A stretch of 58,275 nucleotides of DNA from Nymphaea colorata (lineage: Eukaryota > Streptophyta > Magnoliopsida > Nymphaeales > Nymphaeaceae), in contig NW_022205254.1 of the NCBI RefSeq assembly GCF_008831285.2, forward strand, positions 1-58,275, written 5' to 3'. Below the pieces are notes generated by a model. It had not been told where the DNA came from and searched no databases. It saw nothing but the letters and a program-made list of their open reading frames with translations. The position numbers were made by a program, and so were the translations under genes. Below, piece by piece: positions 47,099 through 58,275 of this stretch (position 1 is the stretch's first letter; each line of letters opens with the position of its first letter).

Positions 47099-48964
47099 GT
47101 AGGCACACACACTGGACACCCCTCCTACCCGCACACACACACACACACACATAATATTATAGGAACACACCCTTGCAACACACACACATACACTAATCCA
47201 GCACTTGTTTCTACAGGTGGTCACAGGGCATGACACAAGGCAGCAAAGACACACGACAAAAAATCTTTAAGCACACTTGAAAGCCTTTCTCACATCACTT
47301 TTGGCTGAGCCAAAGGGCCATATATATATACATGACAAAAAACACTGGAAAATAAATGACATGACTCTTGGTGATTCCACAATAGCCATAATTGACATGA
47401 CTCTTGGTGATCCACTATGGTTGTAATTGACATATGCATTAAAAATAAAAAACAGAAAATTAAAATAGGCAAGGTGAAGGGGCACTTGTCATACGATGGA
47501 ATTATTGGGGAACCCTAAAGTTGAACCCTTGACCTTCTTCATGAAAACAGCTGCACACGTTTTTAATTTTTTTCATTAACTTTCATCACATATTCCGCAT
47601 TGTGCATAGGAGTGCATGTGTTCTATTAATTTGCTTTTGCTTTAGAAAGTGTTCTTGAGCACCCTATAATGTGGATCACATGTCAGCATTCTAATTTTCA
47701 AATTTTGCATGTTTAAAAAATGGGTTTCCAGTGGAAAATAGCAATTGGAGAATCTGTAACCTCCTGGCTAGAAAGTGAGATCATATTTGGCTTCCAATTG
47801 CTTTCACAGGCTATAAGATCATCCAGTGAACAAGACTATGAATCAAAAGGAGTATTTTTCTCTTGTCTGCAGAAGTTTGAGAATAGGAGTTTCACAAGTA
47901 CCAGACCCCAAATCATTATCTTTTTCAAATAATTTAAAATTTTTTCCTGCACATGACCAACAAAGGATATGAATATTTGGGAAATCCTGGACACTTGTCA
48001 GTTTTCCAAATCATTTTTTGATGCATATTTCTTTCAATTGCATAATACGCGATTGAGATATCAGATATTGGTTTTGGTTCATTTTTTCAGCACCAAATTG
48101 TACTCCAAGCCTATTGTGAAATTCTGATGCTTACCCTCAATTATATGGTGTCTGAAATGAGCGAATATTAAGTCACACTTTAGTCGATGTGGCATAGGGA
48201 GACGAGCAATAAGAGCTAGGCAGATGGATAAAGGTTCCAAATCCCTGCCCATCCAGGAGACATGGGAAGGACCAACACGATTTTATGGACTTCAGAAAGT
48301 GGGATGTAAATGGTTAGGGATAAGCCTTTAAGTATAGTTGGTAAACTTTTGAATCAGATTCAAATAACTTGAAGATTGATTTTCAGGTCAAAGTGTTGAC
48401 TTGGTAATTCGGATGGGTTAGATTATAAATTTTTATACTACATTTTTTCTATAAGTACATGAAGAAAGTAAGTCTCTCTGGACTCCATGTTTGATTTCTT
48501 CCAACTAAAATTGAATGACATACAATATGAGTATTTGTACATACTTAGTAACTTAAGAAATAACATTTAGTATTTAGCAATGCATGATGCAATTAGGTGA
48601 TAATCCCAACATACTCGGCTAGCCCCAACTCCTGACCTCTAATTGGATGCAGAAATATTTAGTATTTATTGGTACATGACCACAATAGATGAGAGGGAGT
48701 TACATGCATGGCTGTGCATGGTGTACAGCTTTTAGGGCACGACAATTGTACCCCTGGCCTAGTTTTGTGAGTGCGTGTCATGCACATGAACTTATATACG
48801 ATGCAAATGTGTAAAGACCTGTGCATATAACCACCTTCACTAGCAATTATCTCATTGATTTCGTTCTTCACACCAAGACCCTGTCAAGATATGTTCAGAA
48901 ATCAATATATATCGATATTTTGGCTATTTATATTCACAGTAGATTTATAATGGATGAAATATGT

Positions 48965-49320
48965 TCATATATGCTTTATTAATTGAAACCTCTCGTCTAT
49001 GTGAACCAGTGGAAGTTCTCGTTCATCTTTGTCGAGCGAGCACCTGCATGATGCAGGAAAAGCAAAAATTACAATTTGCAAGATGAAGTTCTGAAGAGGG
49101 AAGGGAGCAGTGGAAGAATTCAGATCAATGATGCTTACGTTACAGGAGGAAATTCAGTGAATAGCTGCTTCATTTGCCTCCTATTGCGGACTGAAACCTT
49201 GATTTCTCGAACCCCTGTGACAAGCATAACGTCGTCCAATGGCTCTATAATGGTTGGATTGTTAGTGTCTGAATCCACAAGCTCAAAACAGTTAGGACCA
49301 TTCTGCTTACGCATATCCAA
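48965..49320 (-). pseudogene. Gene A, U2 copy: exons 1 and 2 only
   Basis: Exon 1 (49139-49320) encodes NCFELVDSDTNNPTIIEPLD and keeps a GTAAGC donor. Exon 2 (48965-49043, 79 nt) follows CATGCAG and encodes DNDERELPLVHIDERF. The intron between them is 95 nt. The mini-exon and the repeat exon are absent from this unit because of a deletion near 47190. What remains could make only the N-terminal part. Confidence 0.4.
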
Positions 49321-50319
49321 CAGTTATCAAACTCCACATACACGCGATAACTGAATAGCAATAAACTTGTTCTTTTGGATGCCAGATCAACCTATTAACT
49401 ATGCCATAAAACGAGTGCTAGCATGAGCTGTTCAGACCAACAGTATAGTGGTTCACAACCTAAACAATAAGTTTCACAATTGAATCCAAAACATTCTACC
49501 TTCTATTAACTATGCCTTATTTATAGTTAATTTGATGGATGAGAAAGGAAAATATCTATAAATTGAATCCTTCCAAGATCATCATCATACTTGTTGGAAT
49601 ATATGTGGAATAACCATAGCAGAAAAGGATGAAACAGACGAAGATAGAGAGGGGCTCTGTCGAGCTGTCCGAGTCAAACCTAACTGGGCCGGAACTGGTT
49701 GGATTTTGCACTCGAGCAAGATGGGGGGTCAATCCCGCACCTCCTAAAATGGTGTGAATATCTCATGATTTAACTCTTTCATCCAGACTTAGGTGCATTT
49801 CTCTAGGGCCTTTCCACTTTCCTGGCTTGTGTGCTATTGAAGATTTACCTACAAGTACTATAGCAGTTCTTGCTCAGATTGGGTGCGTTTGGGAAATTGG
49901 TAACAAAAGCTGATTGTAGGACGCAGAAATATTACTAAATATAAGTAAAAAGATCTCTCTCCCTAAATGATGGGAAGCACAACAGGTCAGGCTGGGTTCC
50001 ATATATTGACCACGTCATCTTGAAGAATATTGTCCCGATGGTATTGAAGAGTGGTGATCTGGAATTAATAGTGCCATTGTAGAGGCTAATTTGACCTGTT
50101 CTTGTCTTCCCCTGTTCTTGTCTTCCCCTCTTCCTCTTATGATTTTCATTTAAGAAATTTGACATTTTCATGGAAACAACTCTCTCTCTCTCTCTGAATC
50201 GAAATACCCATACACTCTTATGATTTTCGTTGAAGAAAATTGGCATTTTGAAGGAAGCAACACAATGCATATTTGTTCTTGAGATCCAAATAAAAGTTCG
50301 GGTCTCTTATCTACATGTT

Positions 50320-50900
50320 TCTTGGTGCAGCAAAGGGCATCATTAGCATACTCAATGCATACACAAGGATCTTTCCCGCAGATATCGTGGTCTTTATTAA
50401 AGCGAGCATCAACTGAAAAACAAGTCCAACCAAAGAAGTAGTTGAACGTATCACTGGTCGAAAACCTTGAAGAGCAAGAAGAAGGAGGATGAGAACAAGA
50501 AAGAAATCATGATGGCAAAGTTGATGAAGATAACGACCTGTGATAATAGCAATTGGAGATACAGATTTGAAACAGAGCGAGCGGACATATTATGGTACCT
50601 GTCGACTTCACCTTCTGCCTATCGATCCCGTTATGCATGGTTGCGGTGAAGAATTTAGGACCCTTGTTCGAAGGTTTAGTTAAAATCCTTCTTGCTAGCT
50701 GCTGCCTGTGCAACCACAGCGGTTGTATGTGCACACTTATATAGACATAGAGTTAAACCACAAACTGCTTTGCACACTAGCTTGGTGAATGAAGTCAAGT
50801 GTACCACAAAAACTGCGGGCACTTGCGTGTCGAGGGGCCCTTGCCTGGAAGTTTGACATTTTCTAGGAGGCGAGCTATCCACAGCAGAACAAGTAAGCAT
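50320..50900 (-). pseudogene. Gene B, U2 copy
   Basis: Acceptor TTGTTTTTCAG precedes a Cys-rich exon (about 50320-50412) with HDICGKDPCVCIEYANDALC, holding five cysteines. Upstream lies a hydrophobic stretch (50490-50600) and a segment with VPAVFVVHLTSF (about 50830). The Cys-rich exon is open here while the U1 copy is frame-shifted. The start and overall exon order are unknown. The function is not recognisable; a small membrane or secreted Cys-rich protein is one possibility. Confidence 0.3.
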
Positions 50901-51708
50901 GGCCTAGCCTCACTCCTTGAGGTCATGCATGAATCTTTCTCTGCCACTTAAGGAATTGAGAAATAAAATGCGAGGAACATTCAGAAATGTTACTTCAATT
51001 AATTAAGAATTGGCTATAATGAATGCCTTTTACGTAGAAGCTATGAAGCCAATCAATAGTTAGAAGCATATGATCTTTAAATTTGGTTTTTCTAGCGACA
51101 GAGTTAAAGTATTTCTGACAGTGGATCAAAATCGCATTACCTGAACATAATCCTGCAAAATGCGGGGGCATCGATTATGAATTAATTTCATATTCATTGG
51201 ATCTATCTAAAGAACCAGAGTACTTCATTCGATCAAACTACATCAACAAGCAGGCCAGATTTGGGTGATTATTTTTTAGGATATCCCATGAGGGTGGATC
51301 CGAATAACCTATATGGCATTTTTTTCCCATTAACATTTGCTTCTTTTAGGTTATGAGTTTGACACTAGTTTCTATTTTCTCGACCTAAGCTAGCAATCTC
51401 ACGCAGACAATTACATTTTACAAATTGCTTGGTTTCCCCACAGCTTGATGGATTCCGTATATGAACATTCCATAATCCGAATGGGTTGATGAAAAACCTA
51501 CATTAAGTTGATCATATGTTGGAGTTTAATAGCGTTTTTATAATATGAAAAAATGAATGGCACTTATCGCATTAACATTTTATTAGCATTAATATTTTTT
51601 CTAAAAATATTTGTATATTTTTATTTTTATTTAAAATATTTTTTTTTAAGAACATAAGGAGTCTGGTTTTAACCCCTGACCTAATGGTCTGGGATCTGCC
51701 AGTTACTC

Positions 51709-51710
<2 letters not shown>

Positions 51711-51784
<74 letters not shown>

Positions 51785-51849
51785 GTATGTATATGTATAT
51801 TACATATACATATATATATACAAATATATATATCTATATATACATATAT

Positions 51850-51923
<74 letters not shown>

Positions 51924-51924
51924 G
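51711..51924. repeat. Long compound (CT)n(TA)n microsatellite
   Basis: About 210 bp of TA-rich repeat with regular 'tgta' interruptions, homologous to 19795-19938. The plus-strand ORF through it is pure repeat (YIYIYI) and not a gene. Confidence 0.92.
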
Positions 51925-52299
51925 TAGGTCTCAAGCCATTAGGTCAGGGGCAAAATCAGACGGCCATTGAGTTCAATTATTATAGTGTATTTTTTGCTAT
52001 CTAACTTACATATATGATCTTAAGAATAAGCTGATATCAAACATATATTGAGTGAATCATTTTCTAAAATTTAGTGGAACTGCTCATATATTGAACGGTT
52101 TATTTTACATCAAAAATCTGATGATGGAGAAATCTCTATCTTCCTTAAAAACAACTTAAACCAAACCATGTTTCTTATCAAATTAGTTTTTATTAACATG
52201 TTAGGATGTTTTTATTTTGTTTAAAATATTTTTAGCAACAAATTGAACGGTTTTATTTTTGTCCATGACGTAACGGTTTGGGGTCAACCAATTTCCTTC

Positions 52300-52300
<1 letters not shown>

Positions 52301-52376
<76 letters not shown>

Positions 52377-52380
52377 GTAT
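52301..52380. repeat. (CT)n(TA)n microsatellite
   Basis: Twice the length of its U1 counterpart at 20290. Confidence 0.88.
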
Positions 52381-53826
52381 ACAAGCCTTTGATTTTAAAG
52401 GATGGTAATGTCTAAGTAGAAAAAAAGGAAACTAAGCTGTATTTTCACGAAAGGGAAATACCCTTTAAAAAAAAGGATGTCGATTAAGGAAATTGATTTA
52501 TTCCCTCCTATGAGTGGTATTTTTGTCTCTTGAAAATAAAACTTGGTTTTATTTTTTCAACTTCATCTCAAACATCTCGCCTTCTTAAAATCCATGGCTC
52601 ACACGCTATGCATCTAATCAAGTATATAAGTGTTTGGTAGCTATATCTATAGAAAAATTGAATAGTGATTTTAGCTATCAAGAACCATCTTGTTCACTTG
52701 CACAATAGAGAGAAAACAAGGAGAAAATTTTGATTGCCATATTCGCTATACAATATTAATGAACATTTTTTTTATAACCAAAGTCACAATTGACTCACCA
52801 TGATTGACATATACCTATGTTGTTTGAATCGCGATTCAAATATGCCAAACCAATTTGGGTGGGCAATTGCTGTGTGTAACTTAATGCTCATTTTTGTATT
52901 AATATTATTTTACAGATTTTGAGCTTTTATTTCATATGCTTATTTATTTATCCAAAAAATAAAATTCACATGTTTCAGCTGTCCGATTCAGCACCTTGAC
53001 CGATTCGATGGGTTATCTTTTCTTTTTCCAGTACGAATTCTGAGCACTTAATTGGTAAGTTCATTGCATGGCGAATTAAATGTTCCAACGTCAAACTAAC
53101 TCATTATGTAGCCACATTGCAGAGCCTCTGGCTACGTGGCAGTATCATTAGAAAATGAAGCTCTAACGCTAGCTGGAAAATTAATCCCCACAGTTTCCAA
53201 AGAATATAAAGAAGCCTAGTTCTAGTTAAGGAAGAAGAAATTTTTCACTTGTACATGCACGAAGAGAAAACAACCTCTGACTCAACAGTAGCTGGTACTT
53301 TGATATTCCAATTCTAGTGCTGGCAAAGTAAAGATTGTCACAGGGACGTGCCACTTAACTTTGGTAGCACAATTCCTAAATAATTGCACGAACAGTTGCT
53401 TGGGAACAAGAATATCACGAAAATGTTTAGATATTTAAAATTAGAGAACTTCATTTTGATTTGAAAATGAAAAAGAACTCATGTCCATAGTGGCTATTAT
53501 AAAATAAAAGATTGGATTCAATCTGCTAATATTAACTTAGTTGTTTGATCACATGCACCCAAGTATATATATTGCCCATAGAAATCAATTTTGCAACAAC
53601 CAGCAGAATTTTGGCCGATTAAAATTTAATCAATGGCCAACCGATTGGATCAGATAGCAAACTGAGCAGAAGATTTCGGATCAAGTTCCAACTTGACTGA
53701 TTTTACTTCGTCCTTTTTATCATATGGTTCACATAAAACATGGCGATATCTGGGGCTTTACCCCACAGGAAAAGACCCCTTTGGAAATACACATCTTTTG
53801 TGATTCCCAATAGACTTGTTAATCTG

Positions 53827-53827
<1 letters not shown>
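52380..53827. other. U2 stretch without a supported gene
   Basis: Collinear with 20330-21757; same comments as for U1. Confidence 0.6.

Positions 53828-53920
<93 letters not shown>
53828..53920. repeat. Expanded (TA)n microsatellite
   Basis: About 46 uninterrupted TA units. The U1 counterpart at 21757-21770 has about seven. Confidence 0.93.
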
Positions 53921-53922
<2 letters not shown>

Positions 53923-54127
53923 TGATATAAATAGTACATGGTTTCGTGTAGGCATTTTCATTCCATTGCATGGTTATTTTGCCATTTATTTTCAATTTAG
54001 TTTTTTTTTATCACATGTCAACCGGTCCATCATGTCAAAATCTTTCTAGTTACAAGCACTAGCTTTTTATTTTACCCACGAGTCGAATTCAGGTGAGCTA
54101 ACGTTTTATGATTGTAATATGTTTAGG

Positions 54128-54130
<3 letters not shown>

Positions 54131-54162
<32 letters not shown>
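54131..54162. repeat. (TA)n microsatellite
   Basis: U2 counterpart of 21981-22041, here shorter. Confidence 0.88.
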
Positions 54163-54165
<3 letters not shown>

Positions 54166-54169
54166 TTCG

Positions 54170-57100
54170 CAATAAACTTGTCAATATGCTGATGATGGTA
54201 TGCCAACTAGATTAATCTCTGCATTGGCAGTGTTTTGTGTTGGAAAACTAATTAAGCACCGGGAGACATATTCTGTTCCTGTCGCTTCCAAGCTAGGGAC
54301 TATGAAATTAATCAGAGTTAATCCTTTGACTGGGAATATCAATATATATGAAGCTAAGTAATATTTTGAAGCGGTAATCAGAATCAGCATATTCCTGCAA
54401 AACTACAAGCTTTTGAAAACCTGTTGGGTTGTATTGCACATAGTTGGCAAACTTGCTGGGCTGACTCAGGAATTGCTTGAGTCAGCTCGTATCGCCTACA
54501 AATCTGGCCACGAGTTAAGGTATGAGCGAGTTAGAACTTGATTCACCCCAAACTCGACCCGACTCGACTCAGTTTATAAGTCAACTTGTTGACCCAGTGA
54601 CTCCGACTTGGTCTTCTACCGATCCGAGTTAGAGTTAGAGTTAGGAATTTGCCAATTATGGTATTACATTTATAAAATAAATGAATAATATTGACAAAGT
54701 CAAAGAAATACATTAATTAAACAAAGGGAAATAGTAACGTCATGCCAATGATGGCTTCAAGTAGCACCATCTTTGTGGGACATGAGTCGAGTCAAATCAC
54801 ATGGTTCAATGTCGATTACGCTACTCATGGCCTACCAACCAATGGACACAGGCTTTTTCTTCCACCACTTTCTTTTTCAAGGTTTCTGCTTGCATGTTTT
54901 TTTCCTTGTCAATGATCTTTATTGGTGTAAAAAATGAGAACCATCAGTCACAAGTTTACTGATCTGATTGATGATGTCGAAGAAGCACGCCAATGATATT
55001 TTTTGCTGAAGTAATTTGCACACGTCAGTGAAGAGGATAATGATTCTCGAGAAAGAATGAGAAAAAAAAATGGCATCATTTTGGATACCCGTGGTTTAAT
55101 AGTATTCGAGATCTTCAAGACTTGAAAACTATAGATTTATGACTAGACTCTTTCCCCTCTGATCTTAAATCCTATTTTTTCTCAATGCAAAGTACTAAAA
55201 CAAAAGCATGCTTCATAAGATCTATATCAAATAATTCATAGATTGTAAATATGGTAAGTAATTAAGATGGTGTGTAATACTTTGAGAAACTAAGTCTACC
55301 TCCCCAGACTTTCACTGGCATTTGCTTGTGCAAAACATGTCAGCAACAGTTTCCTTTCATGTGTTTGGAAATAGTAGCACATTGCTATTGCTTCATGAAT
55401 TTGTCCCAAAAAATTTGGTCAAATTCATGAAACTTTATAACTACTGTTCTATAAACCATCCTCATTTTTTTGAGTCACATTCATGAGATAATAACAATAT
55501 ATTACTGATGCCAAATGACCCCTTCATGTCGCTAAAGAATATGGGTCATGTATCTCCTCTTTCAGCATGCTGATTTTTTATTTTGCCAGATTTCTAGGTA
55601 TGCTCAAGGCTATTAAGCTGTGGGCTAGGTTTTTAGAGTTAGCATGAGTGGGTGATTGACTAACCATCCCTTGTCTCAATAATTGACCTAAAATGTTGAA
55701 GTTCAAAGTGAATGCATAATACGCCAAAATTGATATGAAACAAAGACTTCATGTTGGTGTCATTTTTTAAGTCTTGGTTGCATTTTTTATCGAAAAAGGA
55801 AAAGATTTGCGATGATGCAGGGTGAGTCCTTCTATATCGGCCGATTAAAATAGAATTAATGGCAAACCGATTGGATCTCATGGCAAACTTGAGCCGAAGA
55901 TTTCGGATCAAGTTTCAACTAATTGGCCGATTCTACTTGGTCGTTTTCGTCACATCGTTCTCAAAACATGCCGATATATGGGCCGTTTTCCAATGTGAGT
56001 GGTCGATCACAGGCTTCTCTTCCACTTCCTTTCTCAAGGTTTCTGCATGCATGTTTCCAATTTCCTTCTCAATGTTCCCGCAATTCATGACTAGTGGTGC
56101 AAGAAAACGCGATCTTCGTTGGTGCCAAACATCATCAGTTTAAAAAAAAAAAACATCAGTCACATTCTATATGTCAGAGAAGGGCATGCCAGTGATGTTT
56201 GCACACATGAGTGAAGATGAAAATGACTCTTGCAAAGGAATGAGATGAAAAGAGCATCATTTAGGATAGAATTCATACATAGAATAGTATTTGAGATCTT
56301 CAAGATTAGAAATCCAAGGACTTTCCCACCCTCTTCACTCTGATCTTAAATCCAATCTTTTGTCAATGCAAAAAAGTAAAATAAGGATTGTTTTACCACA
56401 TCAGCAAAAGCATGCCACATTAGGTCAACGTCAGATAATTCATAGATTTTTAATCGGAGGCTATCAAACATCCCCACAATAAAGCTTGATTGATAGTGTC
56501 TGTAATACTTGAGAAACTAAGGCTAACTCCATGGAGTTTCACTGACATTTGCTCATGGAAAACATGTCCACTAATAGTTCCCTTCTCGTCACTAAAGAAT
56601 ATGGGTCATGTATTTCCTCGTTCGGCATGCTGATTTTGATTTGGTCAGATTTCTAAGTATGCTTCTGGCTATTAAACAGTGGGCTAGGTTTTCAGAATTG
56701 GCAAGAGTGGGTTATTGACTAACCATCAGTTTTCTAGATTACTGACTTTGAGTTGAAGTTCAAGTGAGTGCATAGTATTGCAAAATTGAGATGAAACACA
56801 AACTTCATGTTGGTGGCATTTTCTACCAAGTTACCATTTCAAGTCATTGCTAACTCTAGCAAAGACCTGTCTATTCCAGAGGATCAATGGAAGGTTTCAA
56901 GAGTGCTAATCCATATCAAGACTCTACTTCCTCAATGCAGAGAGACATACCTCCAGTCTAAGCCCGTTCTAATGCCTAGTTTTTAGGCCCTCCTCTACGT
57001 GATGGTTTTTTAATTTCATAAGGTGGCATTTGATGGCTTTGGGATTATCAATATTTTAGAATTTTAATTTCAGAATATTAATTCTAGAACCCAGTGGAAA

Positions 57101-58046
57101 AGGAACCGTATTTTCCTATTCCTAGTTCAAGTAGTGTTTGATGGAAGATGACTTTAATGCTTATGTTTGATCGACACAAGCAAAAGAATTTGCGACAGTT
57201 GAAATATTTTAATAACCAATATTTCGAAAATTTCTAAAAGGCTATGAAGCAATAATCATAAAAACTCTTTTATAGAAGAATCTGGTCGTTTTGAAAATCT
57301 TTGAGAATTTCAGGGTCCAACTTAAGATGTTTGATACATAATTGGCAAATCCAGGGATCTGACTCGGGAATCATTCGAGTCAGGTCGGGATCATTCATTT
57401 ACTGGGCCACAGGTTAGGACCCAAGTGATACACACCAAGACTTGCTCTTGGCAGTGAATTGGCAGACCGGGTGGTTTGTTAACTTGGTTGTGAATTGTCT
57501 AAGTCTGACATGATATGAGTCTTTGTGATACGGAATGAAACTACTGATAAAAAATTATTTTCACCTGGTTTTTCTTTTCTGAAACCAGTATAGAAAATTG
57601 TTGCATAGTGAGCAAAAAAATGTTTTTTGCCACCTGCATTATATTAGTGCCTTGTGTAGGGGCATGATTTCATGATTTGCAAGTGATAGATGACGGGCTA
57701 TGGGCAATGACTGCTCGGCACCACACTCAGCCATGTGTCTTTGTCCTTGTGTCTCTCTCTTTCCTGGGCTGTCCCTCTCTCTCTCGTAGATAGTCAGTTG
57801 GCCTCCCTTAGGCTGTGGCTGACAGACTGTCAACTAAAATGATGCTGACAACCCCCAAGAGGTTAGGGGTCTCTAGAAATCTCCCTCTCTCTCTCCCACT
57901 TCTCCCCTTTTTTACAATGGATGCTAAACGGCTGGTTGCATGTTGTTGTGAGTCTGATTTTTGGTAACCAAGCTGACTGAGTCAACCCACTGACCAACTG
58001 ACTTGGTTAACTATCGATTCAAGTCTGACCCAAGTTTGGCAACTTT
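54170..58046. other. Non-coding remainder of U2
   Basis: Collinear with 22050-25920, including both internal direct-repeat blocks. No gene is supported. Confidence 0.6.
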
Positions 58047-58051
58047 GACTT

Positions 58052-58275
58052 TGTTGGAGTTTTTGTAGTGGAATGGTGCCTTCGATCCCTTCTTTTTTCC
58101 TGAGCAGTTTGCCAACAGTCTCCAGGATGAGCGCATGAACGGTAGAAGCACCAAAACAGCAGGTAGCAGCAGCAATTGAAACAGGAGAACAAAGAGAGAG
58201 AGATTGAACAAAAAGAATATACGACTTTGCTTCTATGAGGCAAAAACAGGGTAATCTTCCGATTCAACCCTAATT
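58052..58275. mobile_element. Copia-like solo LTR, U2 copy, cut by window end
   Basis: Begins TGTTGGAG right after 'gactt' (58047-58051), the same target site as in U1. Only the first ~224 bp are in the window, so it is inferred rather than shown to be a solo LTR here. Confidence 0.85.

Larger units (their letters stand above)
46830..58275. repeat. Duplicated unit U2 (homologous to U1)
   Basis: Collinear with 5100-9052 plus 18076-26150, missing the gypsy element and the A mini-exon/repeat-exon region. It runs off the right edge of the window inside the solo LTR. Confidence 0.92.

Noticed and set aside
51684-52004. ORFs made of alternating Tyr-Ile (also 19665, 53703-54049, 3658, 47039)
   Set aside because: Pure translation of TA microsatellites on either strand.

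Overview
The window reads as nuclear DNA of a flowering plant. It is AT-rich, full of (TA)n and (CT)n microsatellites, and carries plant-type LTR retrotransposons (a Tat/Ogre-like Ty3/gypsy element, a copia solo LTR, a decayed copia pol) and a hAT-type DNA element. Genes are sparse, split into short exons, and mostly on the minus strand. I cannot name the species, and I recognise no host gene by family.

The dominant structure is repeated, mosaic segmental duplication. Unit U1 (about 5100-9052 continuing at 18076-26385) is repeated as U2 (about 46830-58275). A third partial copy, M, of the left half lies at about 41840-45312. Older, more diverged relatives lie at 215-2480 and at 30100-35600. 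A second module (C/D, about 38200-40350) has copies at 45533-46820 (C) and 3780-4500 (D). I label the recurring, unidentified minus-strand gene pieces A (two short exons, a 61-nt mini-exon and a long repetitive exon), B (hydrophobic plus Cys-rich exons), C (two small intact ORFs, one signal-peptide-like) and D (a leader-like exon with a conserved intron).

Layout: 1-2500, diverged A copy; 2870-3660, a ~400-bp tandem duplication; 3780-4500, D; 5605-8322, A in U1; 9053-18075, the gypsy element, with a 5-bp target duplication and an empty site in the U2 paralogue near 49976; 18076-26385, B and the rest of U1, ending in a copia solo LTR (25926-26380); 27102-27291, a long imperfect hairpin; 30100-31623, A with a 24-residue-period repeat exon; 33011-33567, B; 36370-37490, copia pol remnant; 38614-39116, C; 39600-40230, D; 40769-41835, hAT-type element carrying a GC-rich gene-like insert; 42586-45312, A in M; 45313-46820, chimeric junction fragments; 46830-58275, U2.

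Most of these pieces look like gene copies at various stages of decay: lost splice donors, truncation by duplication junctions, and loss of the repeat exon. The repeated arrangement makes the relative order of several events readable. The solo LTR insertion came before the U1/U2 duplication. The gypsy insertion and the hAT insertion most simply came after the copies diverged.
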